Origin: JASMHC01 sp964476515
GTDB taxonomy: Bacteria > Pseudomonadota > Alphaproteobacteria > Rhodobacterales > Rhodobacteraceae
Length of the DNA: 49,972 nt
Assembly: GCA_964476515.1 (NCBI GenBank)
Contig: CAYZAY010000006.1
Coordinates: 1-49,972, forward strand
Direction of reading: 5' to 3'
A program made the position numbers and the translations under genes. The notes under the pieces were generated by a model. The model made no database searches and was not told the origin of the DNA. It was given only the letters and a program-made list of their open reading frames with translations. Below are positions 41,733 to 49,710 of this stretch, piece by piece (position 1 is the stretch's first letter; every line of letters begins with the position of its first letter).

Positions 41733-41756
41733 GTCGTAATCTCCCTACCTACCGAA

Positions 41757-43037
41757 TTATTCTGCTGCAGTTTCAGCGGCTTGGCGCTCAAACCACTTTT
41801 CTGCTTCTTCGTCGAAATCGTCTGTCCGAACGTAGCTGGACGTCCGTGGGTGGTTGACCATGTTCGGGTCAACTTCGATTTCAAGAGCTTCTAGGAATGC
41901 AGGCAATCCGATGCGGTCGATGGTTTCACCGACACGTTCATGTTCAAGTGCGTTATCGGCAAAGAACTCGACAACATTTTCGGCGAACTCTTCGAGTTTT
42001 TCGAAGTCTTCGTCGGTATCCAGCTTCATGAATGGCAACACCATGATGCCCATCAGGTCGCCAACCTTCAACGAACGCTTGCCACCGATCATGACCGATA
42101 CGCCGCGATCATCACCGGGTGACAGGGCTTTGGTCATAACGTTGATGCAGTGCATGCAGCGAACACAGGACTTGTTGTCGATTTCAAAGGTGTCATCGTC
42201 GTTCAAGCTGATCGCACGGGTCGGGCACATCGAAACAACTGTATCGATTGTGTATTTACGGCCCTTCTCGGCGATGTGCTCTTTGACCTTTTCCTGATCA
42301 ATTTTGATGTCATCACGCCAAGTACCGATCACGGCAAAGTCAGCACGGTGGATCGCGTTAACGCAGTCGTTCGCACAGCCCGAGAATTTGAACTTGAACT
42401 TATATGGCAGCGATGGACGGTGCATTTCATCAAGCAGACCGTTGATGATCGAGCGGTGCGCGCGCACTTCGTCATAGCAGGACTGTTCGCAGCGGGCGTG
42501 GCCCACACAGCTCATCGCGGTCCGCAGGGCAGGGCCCGCGCCGCCAAGGTCGAAACCGATTTCATTCAGCTCATCAAAGGCTTTCTGGGTGTTTTCCGTA
42601 GTGCAGCCCTGGAACATGATGTCGCCAGACTGACCGTGAAACGCGATAAGACCCGATCCGTGGCGTTCCCAGATGTCACACATATCACGCAGAATATCTG
42701 TCGTGTAATGGTAACCCGCAGGCGGCATCACGCGAAGCGTGTGGAATTCTTTTGATTCAGGGAACTTGTCAGCCACTTCCGAGAAACGAGGAATAATGCC
42801 ACCGCCATAACCGCGAACCGACAGTGTGCCACCTTTCCAGTAACCCAACCGGTTTTCATACGAGTGGTTCAACTGACCAAGAAGGTCGTTTGCCATTGGC
42901 GCATATTGCGCGTCCGCGTTGTCACGTAGGCGCTTTAGGCCCGTAACGAAGCTTGGCCAACTACCACCTTCAAGTTCGTCCAACATCGGCGTTGGATTCA
43001 TTTCCTTATTCTCGTCACCGGTTTCGCCGTCTTTCAT
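41757..43037 (-). CDS. dsrA: dissimilatory sulfite reductase alpha subunit, oxidative type
   Basis: 426 residues from ATG 43037 (GGAGG five bases upstream); a GTG two codons earlier is possible. The siroheme-[4Fe-4S] cysteines appear as CVGHARCEQSC and KFSGCANDCVNAI; the ferredoxin domain as MCPTRAI and CVRCMHCIN. First gene of the operon dsrABEFHCMKLJOP-trpD2-dsrN. A 224-base A/T-rich gap with a candidate promoter separates it from the divergent dioxygenase operon. Confidence 0.97.
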   Translation of the reverse strand: MKDGETGDENKEMNPTPMLDELEGGSWPSFVTGLKRLRDNADAQYAPMANDLLGQLNHSYENRLGYWKGGTLSVRGYGGGIIPRFSEVADKFPESKEFHTLRVMPPAGYHYTTDILRDMCDIWERHGSGLIAFHGQSGDIMFQGCTTENTQKAFDELNEIGFDLGGAGPALRTAMSCVGHARCEQSCYDEVRAHRSIINGLLDEMHRPSLPYKFKFKFSGCANDCVNAIHRADFAVIGTWRDDIKIDQEKVKEHIAEKGRKYTIDTVVSMCPTRAISLNDDDTFEIDNKSCVRCMHCINVMTKALSPGDDRGVSVMIGGKRSLKVGDLMGIMVLPFMKLDTDEDFEKLEEFAENVVEFFADNALEHERVGETIDRIGLPAFLEALEIEVDPNMVNHPRTSSYVRTDDFDEEAEKWFERQAAETAAE

Positions 43038-43174
43038 GGCCACCTCCCTGGCAATAAAGGGCCGTCCTGCTGACCCCTTGATTTGAGACTGACACCAACT
43101 TCATTGATTTTGATGGCGAAAGACTTTGCTTAAGCTGTCAAAGTGAAATTGGGTCGTTCCTGTATCTATACATC

Positions 43175-43204
43175 TTTATAATCGAATGTTAAAAGATTTA
43201 GCAA
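43175..43204 (-). promoter_or_regulatory. candidate dsr operon promoter
   Basis: On the minus strand TTGCTA (complement of 43199-43204), an 18-base spacer and TATAAA (complement of 43175-43180) give a fair sigma-70-like promoter, four and five of six bases matching. It would leave a leader of about 130 bases before dsrA. Confidence 0.4.
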
Positions 43205-43205
43205 T

Positions 43206-43219
43206 AACTCAGTTGAGTT
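43206..43219. promoter_or_regulatory. perfect dyad beside the dsr promoter
   Basis: AACTCA-GT-TGAGTT, 6-base perfect arms, adjoining the candidate -35 of dsrA and about 45 bases before the start of the divergent dioxygenase gene. Placed where one regulator could govern both operons. Confidence 0.45.
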
Positions 43220-43264
43220 TTGTAATTATGTTGCGCTGCAGAATTTTGGGACACAAGGCACTTG

Positions 43265-44206
43265 ATGGACACCGTAATGGACAAAATATTGAGTATAAAT
43301 AAAGCGATACAGGCATTTTATTATCGAGATTGTCACTCGAACTCTGCGTATGAAACGTGGAAAAGTGATAAGATAAAAATATTCAAAAGTGAGAATGCTG
43401 CGGTGCCAATAGTGCTAGATTCTCTCGAATCTGCCCCTGAATCAGCGGTCCGTGAAATCAAGCAACGCATTGGTTCGATGAACTTTGCCCTGTACGAATC
43501 TAACTATCAGCCCGAAACGGCCCAAGATACCGCCGTTTCCCTAAAAAAGTTTGCCTCAAATTTTGGTCTGACCACACATGAAACTCATCGCTCGATGAGT
43601 GATGTTGGTGTTGTAGAACTGACGACCAGCAGCGACGAAGGTAAGCTTGGATATATACCGTATACATCTCGTCCTTTGAACTGGCACACAGATGGGTACT
43701 ACAATGACGGCGGAAGCCCCGTTTTGGCATTTGTACTGCATTGCCACGTGCCTGCATTTGAGGGTGGTGTGAACAAGCTTGTAGATCCGGAAATGGCCTA
43801 CATTAGAATGCGCGATGAAAATCCTGCTTTCGTTGAGGCATTTTTTCACCCCGAAGCAATGGTCATTCCTGCAAACGTTGAAAAAGATGGCAGCGTGCGA
43901 CCGCCGTCAATTGGCCCTGTGTTCTTTACCGATAAACTTAGCGGTCGACTGCAAATGCGCTATACGGCGCGATCTCGGTCAATTGAATGGCGTGATGATC
44001 CTGCTACGCAGGAAGCTGCAAGCTGGATGAAAGACTGGCTGGCGTCTGAAACCGAGTATGTTTTCACCCATCGTCTGAAAGCTGGGCAGGGGGTGCTAAG
44101 CAACAATGTTCTTCACAATCGAACCGGCTTCGTAGACGATCCGGATGGCAACAACCAACGCATGATGATGCGCATGCGGTTTCACAATCGCATATCCGAG
44201 GAATGA
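43265..44206 (+). CDS. TauD/TfdA-family Fe(II)/2-oxoglutarate dioxygenase of unknown substrate
   Basis: 313 residues from ATG 43265 (AAGG six bases upstream). The iron triad is visible: His141 and Asp143 in NWHTDGYYN, and His284 in NNVLHNRTGF; Arg299 or a nearby arginine in QRMMMRMRF should bind 2-oxoglutarate. The C-terminal two thirds resemble the gamma-butyrobetaine-hydroxylase/TauD fold. The first 70 residues are an unusual lead whose DNA is A/T-rich with many ATA/AAA codons, unlike neighbouring genes, a hint of separate origin. No sulfonate or amine transporter is near, so taurine use is not supported. It heads the operon with two tiny genes, cysG and soeABC. Confidence 0.85.
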   Translation: MDTVMDKILSINKAIQAFYYRDCHSNSAYETWKSDKIKIFKSENAAVPIVLDSLESAPESAVREIKQRIGSMNFALYESNYQPETAQDTAVSLKKFASNFGLTTHETHRSMSDVGVVELTTSSDEGKLGYIPYTSRPLNWHTDGYYNDGGSPVLAFVLHCHVPAFEGGVNKLVDPEMAYIRMRDENPAFVEAFFHPEAMVIPANVEKDGSVRPPSIGPVFFTDKLSGRLQMRYTARSRSIEWRDDPATQEAASWMKDWLASETEYVFTHRLKAGQGVLSNNVLHNRTGFVDDPDGNNQRMMMRMRFHNRISEE

Positions 44207-44207
44207 T

Positions 44208-44405
44208 ATGGCCCAACTAAGCGATCTGATAATTGGACACCCAGAAGTCACCCAGTTCAAGCAACTTGAAGAACTTATCCAGCACGCTGGAGAGTCAGGC
44301 GAGATGTTTTTGGAGTTCGACGTAAAGCCGGATTTTAGGGACACGCCAAAGAATTGGCAGTGGTTGCTTGAAGCCGCGTTCACACGGGGGCTGGATTTTG
44401 GCTGA
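44208..44405 (+). CDS. uncharacterised 65-residue protein of the dsr-adjacent operon
   Basis: Small acidic soluble protein that I do not recognise. The ATG is one base after the dioxygenase stop, with GAGG six bases upstream, so translation is coupled. It has an N-terminal helix-rich half, then FLEFDVKPDFRDTPKNWQW, then LLEAAFTRGLDFG. There is no cysteine, signal or membrane segment. Its clean ribosome site and packing between the dioxygenase and the next gene show that it is real. The next gene starts inside its last codons. Confidence 0.75.
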   Translation: MAQLSDLIIGHPEVTQFKQLEELIQHAGESGEMFLEFDVKPDFRDTPKNWQWLLEAAFTRGLDFG

Positions 44406-44610
44406 GGTCATCAACGAAATCGCTCGGTTTGAATTGCCGTATCGTCGGCGTGTTACCGTTAAAGAGGTGATCTTTGACAGCGGCATGCGCATGACCCGTT
44501 TGGTTTTCAAAGAAGGCACCCGTATCACTCAGATTGATCTTGACGCGGAAGCTGCTGAAAGCATTGGAAAAACCTTAGTAGACTCATCGGCTTTGGGGCA
44601 GGTTGAATAA
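44398..44610 (+). CDS. uncharacterised 70-residue protein of the dsr-adjacent operon
   Basis: Small protein, probably beta-rich: ARFELPYRRRVTVKEVIFDSGM, then RLVFKEGTRITQIDLD and a C-terminal helix. I do not recognise a function, only that short proteins of this pattern exist in other proteobacteria. The start is most likely TTG 44398, which has GGGGG seven bases upstream and overlaps the previous gene by eight bases; an in-frame TTG at 44368 is less likely. Its stop overlaps the cysG start by one base (TAATG), so three genes are read in a coupled chain. Confidence 0.75.
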   Translation: MAEVINEIARFELPYRRRVTVKEVIFDSGMRMTRLVFKEGTRITQIDLDAEAAESIGKTLVDSSALGQVE

Positions 44611-46094
44611 TGGATAATCTACCCATCTTCCTAACGGTCAAAGACAAGATCGTGCTTGTAGACGGCGGCGGAACCATTGCCGCCAGACGGGTTGAGCGCG
44701 CACTATCGGCGGGCGCTAATGTTGTGTCCTGCGACCCAAGCCCAGAAGGCGAGTTACAGGATTTAATCGACGCGGCTGACCCTAAGTTATCGTTTCACAA
44801 ACGCGCTGCGATCATGGCCGATGTTGAGCACGCAGTCATAGTTTATGGCGCGTCAGAGGTTGAAACCCGTGATGCCAACCTGCGGACTTGGGCTAATAAA
44901 TTCAAAGTGTTATGCAACATTGCGGATGAACCTGAGCTTTGTGACTTTATCACCCCATCAATCGTTGACCGTTCACCGGTCGTTGTCGCAATCTCAACCG
45001 GCGGGGCAGCGCCCGTCATTGCGCGTACGTTACGGGCACGGATCGAAACGATGCTTCTGCCAACGTTCGGGCAATTGACAGAGTTCGTAGGTGAGTTTCG
45101 CCAAAAGATTTCTGCCAAGATTTCCTCTGGCCGAGACCGGAGGCACTTTTGGGAAAGGATGATCGACGGACCTGTTGGTGATCTGTTTCTTGCAGGAGAA
45201 AAAGATCAAGCAATCAATAGAATAGAGGCCGATCTTGAAGCTCAGTCGAAGGGTGGAAATTTGCCCATGGGCGAGGTCTATCTTGTCGGCGCAGGACCGG
45301 GTGATCCTGACCTTTTGACGTTCAAAGCGCTGCGGCTGATGCAACGCGCTGACGTTGTTCTTTACGACCGGTTGGTTGGCGATGACATCATGTCTTTGGT
45401 TCGCAGGGATGCCGAGCGGATATTTGTGGGCAAGCTTCCTCAGCGCCATGTGATGGAACAGAACGATATTTCGGACCTTATGGTCAAACTTGCCAAAGAC
45501 GGTAACCGCGTCCTTCGCTTGAAGGGTGGTGATCCTTTTACCTTTGGGCGAGGGGGCGAAGAAATCGAAGTCCTAGCCGAGGCTGGCGTGCCCTTCCGCG
45601 TGGTGCCGGGCATTACTGCGGCTGCCGGATGCAGCGCTTACGCAGGTATTCCCCTAACCCATCGCGACCACGCACAGGCGTGTTTGTTCGTTACGGCACA
45701 TGGCAAAGACGGCGTTTTGGATTTGGATTGGGATGTGCTGATCCGGCCTGCGCAAACAATTGCGATTTATATGGGCACATCAAACCTCGATAAATTGGTC
45801 GACGGGTTTGTTTCTCGGGGTGTCGATACCGCGACCGACGTTGCCCTGATCGAAAATGGCACTCGACCGGATCAACGGGTTGTCACGGGTACGCTTGAAA
45901 ACATTGTTGGACGTTCGCGGGACGAAAACATCAAGGGTCCGGCAATTGTCATGGTCGGAAGTGTCGTCCGTCTAAGGGATCAACTTAACCCCGCCAAAGC
46001 TGCCCAAGGGGAACGTACCCACGAAATGTCCATTTCGGCCAATAAGTCCACTGACACGAGTTCGTTGAGTCCAGACCCTAACGAAGGTGTCTGA
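44610..46094 (+). CDS. cysG: siroheme synthase, trifunctional CysG
   Basis: 494 residues joining two enzymes: an N-terminal precorrin-2 dehydrogenase/ferrochelatase (residues 1-215, NAD motif VLVDGGGTIAARRVE, then CNIADEPELCDFITPSIVDR) and a C-terminal uroporphyrinogen III methyltransferase (VYLVGAGPGDPDLLTFKALR, LRLKGGDPFTFGRGGEE, VVPGITAAAGCSAYAGIPLTHR). It makes the siroheme needed by DsrAB. The N-terminal domain has DGGGT where CysG usually has GGG-x-VA, a mild variation. A Ser/Thr-rich tail of about 30 residues extends the protein. Soe genes follow after 56 bases. Confidence 0.95.
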   Translation: MDNLPIFLTVKDKIVLVDGGGTIAARRVERALSAGANVVSCDPSPEGELQDLIDAADPKLSFHKRAAIMADVEHAVIVYGASEVETRDANLRTWANKFKVLCNIADEPELCDFITPSIVDRSPVVVAISTGGAAPVIARTLRARIETMLLPTFGQLTEFVGEFRQKISAKISSGRDRRHFWERMIDGPVGDLFLAGEKDQAINRIEADLEAQSKGGNLPMGEVYLVGAGPGDPDLLTFKALRLMQRADVVLYDRLVGDDIMSLVRRDAERIFVGKLPQRHVMEQNDISDLMVKLAKDGNRVLRLKGGDPFTFGRGGEEIEVLAEAGVPFRVVPGITAAAGCSAYAGIPLTHRDHAQACLFVTAHGKDGVLDLDWDVLIRPAQTIAIYMGTSNLDKLVDGFVSRGVDTATDVALIENGTRPDQRVVTGTLENIVGRSRDENIKGPAIVMVGSVVRLRDQLNPAKAAQGERTHEMSISANKSTDTSSLSPDPNEGV

Positions 46095-46150
46095 GTGCTT
46101 GCGAATTAAACTAAGAGAATAAGCGAATAATAGCGAAACGGGAGACAATC

Positions 46151-48982
46151 ATGGGTGCATCAGCAGGAACGCGTATCGAAGCGCGTCCGTCCCCAGCAGT
46201 ATCCGACGAGATACGCAAGACAACATGCTACATGTGTGCTTGTCGGTGTGGGATTAACGTTCACATGAAGGACGGTAAGGTCGCCTATATCGAAGGCAAC
46301 CGAGACCATCCGGTGAACAAGGGCGTGCTATGCGCCAAGGGCAGTGCTGGCATTATGCAGCACAACGCACCGTCGCGTTTGCGCAAGCCGCTGAAACGTG
46401 TTGGTCCCCGTGGTTCTGGCGAGTTTGAAGAAATCAACTGGGACGAGGCGCTGGAAATCGCGACTGGATGGCTAAAACCACTTCGTGAATCCGCCCCCGA
46501 AAAGCTCGCGTTTTTCACTGGTCGCGATCAGTCACAGTCGTTCACCAGTTTCTGGGCACAACAGTTCGGTACCCCGAACTACGCAGCGCACGGCGGGTTC
46601 TGCTCTGTCAACATGGCAGCGGCTGGCATCTATACGATGGGCGGCGCGTTCTGGGAATTCGGTCAACCGGATTGGGACAATGCCAAACTCTTCATGATTT
46701 TCGGCGTCGCCGAAGACCACGACAGTAACCCGATCAAAATCGGTCTGGGCAAGCTGAAAGCCAACGGTGCCAAAGTCATCGGCGTGAACCCGATCCGCTC
46801 GGGCTACAACGCGATTGCGGACGAATGGGTCGGTATCACTCCCGGTACTGACGGATTGTTCATCCTGTCGCTTGTGCACGAGCTGCTGAAAGCCGGTAAG
46901 ATCGACCTCGATTATCTGTCACGCTTCACGAACGCACCAGTTCTGGTCAACGCAAGCGAAGGTCCTGAAAAGGGTCTGTTGATGCGTGACGAAGATGGTA
47001 AGCAGCTTGTCATCGACAGTGTCACCGGCGAACTGACCGCGTTTGACAAGGCGGGCGTGAAACCAAACCTGAATGGTTCCTTGGAACAAGACGGCGTTAC
47101 CCATCACACCGTTTTCCACGACATGGCCAACCGCTACCTTGATCCGCAATACGCGCCGGAAGCTGTGGCAGATGTCTGTGGCATCGACGCGGACCGCATT
47201 AAATCAATCGCGGCTCTTCTGGCTAAAACCGCCTTTGACGAAGCGATCGAAATTAATCAACCTTGGACCGATTTCCGTGGCGAGCGTCACGAAAAGATGG
47301 TCGGTCGTCCGGTGGCCTTCCACTCGATGCGCGGGATTTCGGCGCACTCGAACGGTTTCCAAACCTGTCGTTCGTTGCACATCCTGCAGATCATGCTTGG
47401 CAGCGTCGAAGTCCCCGGTGGTTTCCGCTTCAAGCCACCCTATCCAAAACCGGTTGAAGCGCACCCTGCGCCGCACGTCGGAGTGAAACCACTTAGCCCG
47501 CTGGACGGACCTCACTTGGGATTTGTGCGCGGCCCAGAAGGGCTGGCGCTGAAGGAAGACGGTTCGCCTGCGCGTATCGACAAAGCGTTCACTTGGGAAA
47601 ACCCAATGTCAGCGCATGGTTTGATGCATATGGTGATCTCAAACGCGCACGCAGGCGATCCCTACAAGATCGACACTTTGTTCATGTATATGGCGAACAT
47701 GGCGTGGAACTCGTCCATGAACACCAAAGGCACAATGGAGATGCTGACGGATAAGGATGAAAGCGGGGAATACAAGATTCCGCGTATCATATATTCCGAT
47801 GCGTATTCGTCAGAAATGGTGGCTTATGCTGACCTTGTGCTTCCGGATACCACCTATCTGGAACGCCACGACTGCATCAGCCTGCTTGACCGTCCGATTT
47901 GCGAAGCAGACGGCGCGGCGGATGCGATCCGCTGGCCAGTGGTTGAACCTGATCGCGACGTTAAGGGTTTCCAGTCGGCGCTTTGTGATCTGGGCGGAAA
48001 GCTTGGATTGCCTGCGTTCACCAACGAAGATGGTAGCCAGAAATGGGCCGACTACGCGGATTACATCCAGACCCACCAGCGTAAGCCGGGTATTGGACCG
48101 CTCGCTGGTTTCCGTGGTGAAAACGGCGATCAGAACGGGCGTGGTGAACCAAACCCGAACCAGATTCAGGACTACATCGACAACGGTGGCTTCTGGGTCA
48201 ACCACATTCCAGACGAAGCACTTTACTATAAACCATGGAACAAAGCCTATCAGGATTGGGCGGTTGAGATCGGTATCCTCGATCAGCCAATGCCTTATCT
48301 GTTCCAGCTATACGTCGAACCGATGCGCAAGTTCCAGCTGGCCGCCGAAGGCCACGGAGAGCGCCAGCCGCCTGAGCATCTGCGCCAACAGGTGAAAGAT
48401 GCGATGGAGCCTCTGCCGATTTGGTACGCACCGTTCGAAGGCACGATGGTCGATGAAAACGAATTCCCTGTTCACGCCCTGACACAGCGCCCGATGGCAA
48501 TGTATCACAGCTGGGGGACACAAAACGCATGGCTGCGCCAGATCCACGGCCGCAACCCGCTTTATGTGCCAACCAAGCTTTGGGAAGCCAACGATTTCAA
48601 AGAAGGTGATTGGGCCAAGGTCACGTCGCATCACGGCGAAATCACCGTTCCTGTTGCCCATATGGCAGCGCTGAACGAAAACACGATCTGGACGTGGAAC
48701 GCCATCGGCAAGCGTAAAGGCGCGTGGGCGCTAAAGGACAACGCGCCTGAGGCGAACGAAGGCTTCTTGCTGAACCACCTGATCCACGAACTGCTGCCGT
48801 CAAAGAACGATGGTATGCGTTGGGCCAATTCGGACCCGATCACTGGTCAGGCCGCATGGTTCGATCTGAAGGTGAGGATAGAAAAAGCACCGCCACCGGA
48901 TGAATGCCAACCTGCCTTCCCGCCGATCAAATCACCAGTTGGGCAGGGGCCAGAAGACCTCGAATGGGAGGTGGGCAAATGA
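46151..48982 (+). CDS. soeA: SoeA, molybdopterin catalytic subunit of cytoplasmic sulfite dehydrogenase
   Basis: 943-residue member of the DMSO-reductase family, oxidising sulfite to sulfate at the cytoplasmic face. The N-terminal [4Fe-4S] site is C26-x2-C29-x3-C33 with Cys61 (CYMCACRCG...LCAKG). There is no twin-arginine signal, in line with a cytoplasmic SoeA and against periplasmic polysulfide, thiosulfate or tetrathionate reductases. SRPLHIL-like and C-terminal GEITVPV parts carry the cofactor domain. GGAGA precedes the ATG by six bases. Together with SoeB and SoeC directly downstream and dsr genes beside it, the call is firm. Confidence 0.92.
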   Translation: MGASAGTRIEARPSPAVSDEIRKTTCYMCACRCGINVHMKDGKVAYIEGNRDHPVNKGVLCAKGSAGIMQHNAPSRLRKPLKRVGPRGSGEFEEINWDEALEIATGWLKPLRESAPEKLAFFTGRDQSQSFTSFWAQQFGTPNYAAHGGFCSVNMAAAGIYTMGGAFWEFGQPDWDNAKLFMIFGVAEDHDSNPIKIGLGKLKANGAKVIGVNPIRSGYNAIADEWVGITPGTDGLFILSLVHELLKAGKIDLDYLSRFTNAPVLVNASEGPEKGLLMRDEDGKQLVIDSVTGELTAFDKAGVKPNLNGSLEQDGVTHHTVFHDMANRYLDPQYAPEAVADVCGIDADRIKSIAALLAKTAFDEAIEINQPWTDFRGERHEKMVGRPVAFHSMRGISAHSNGFQTCRSLHILQIMLGSVEVPGGFRFKPPYPKPVEAHPAPHVGVKPLSPLDGPHLGFVRGPEGLALKEDGSPARIDKAFTWENPMSAHGLMHMVISNAHAGDPYKIDTLFMYMANMAWNSSMNTKGTMEMLTDKDESGEYKIPRIIYSDAYSSEMVAYADLVLPDTTYLERHDCISLLDRPICEADGAADAIRWPVVEPDRDVKGFQSALCDLGGKLGLPAFTNEDGSQKWADYADYIQTHQRKPGIGPLAGFRGENGDQNGRGEPNPNQIQDYIDNGGFWVNHIPDEALYYKPWNKAYQDWAVEIGILDQPMPYLFQLYVEPMRKFQLAAEGHGERQPPEHLRQQVKDAMEPLPIWYAPFEGTMVDENEFPVHALTQRPMAMYHSWGTQNAWLRQIHGRNPLYVPTKLWEANDFKEGDWAKVTSHHGEITVPVAHMAALNENTIWTWNAIGKRKGAWALKDNAPEANEGFLLNHLIHELLPSKNDGMRWANSDPITGQAAWFDLKVRIEKAPPPDECQPAFPPIKSPVGQGPEDLEWEVGK

Positions 48983-49710
48983 CAACGCTACCCACCCAAA
49001 CCGACACCAAGCTCGGCCTTGTGATCGACCTTGATACCTGCGTTGGCTGTCACGCTTGCGTGGTGTCCTGCAAAGGATGGAACACGCAGAACTACGGTGC
49101 TCCTTTGTCAGACAAGGACGCATATGGCGAACCAGAAGGCACATTCCTGAACCGCGTTCACAGTTACGAGGTCCAGCCGGATCAGGGACCAGCACAAACC
49201 GTGCACTTCCCGAAATCCTGTCTGCACTGCGAAGACGCGCCTTGTGTCACCGTCTGCCCAACTGGCGCCAGCTATAAGCGGACCGAAGACGGCATCGTTC
49301 TTGTGAACGAAGCCGACTGTATGGGGTGTGGTCTGTGTGCATGGTCGTGCCCCTACGGCGCACGTGAATTGGATAAGATGGCCGGTGTGATGAAAAAATG
49401 CACTCTCTGCGTAGATCGTATCTACAATGAAAACCTGCCGGAAGAAGATCGTATGCCAGCTTGCGTGCGAACCTGCCCTGCGGGTGCGCGCCACTTTGGC
49501 GATCTTGGCGATCCGAATTCGGACGTTAGTAAGCTTGTCGCGGAACGTGGTGGCATGGACCTGATGCCAGAACTTGGCACCAAGCCAGTCAACAAATATC
49601 TGCCTCCGCGTCCCAAAGACACGCTTGATTGCAGCCAATCCCTTGAACCCGTCGCAACCGAGGCCTCTGGCTTTCTTGGTTGGCTTGATAAAGCTCTGGA
49701 GAAACTCTGA
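48979..49710 (+). CDS. soeB: SoeB, iron-sulfur subunit
   Basis: 243-residue ferredoxin-type subunit with four cluster motifs: CVGCHACVVSCKG, CLHCEDAPCVTVCPTGA, CMGCGLCAWSCPYGA and CTLCVDRI...CVRTCP. No signal peptide. ATG 48979 overlaps the soeA stop by four bases (ATGA); an upstream in-frame start lies within soeA and is not needed. It moves electrons from SoeA to SoeC. Confidence 0.94.
   Translation: MTTLPTQTDTKLGLVIDLDTCVGCHACVVSCKGWNTQNYGAPLSDKDAYGEPEGTFLNRVHSYEVQPDQGPAQTVHFPKSCLHCEDAPCVTVCPTGASYKRTEDGIVLVNEADCMGCGLCAWSCPYGARELDKMAGVMKKCTLCVDRIYNENLPEEDRMPACVRTCPAGARHFGDLGDPNSDVSKLVAERGGMDLMPELGTKPVNKYLPPRPKDTLDCSQSLEPVATEASGFLGWLDKALEKL

Noticed and set aside
43265..44206. Calling the dioxygenase taurine dioxygenase (tauD)
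   Set aside because: Fold and metal ligands fit the wide TauD/TfdA family only; no tauABC or other sulfonate genes are present, and the N-terminal lead is unusual.
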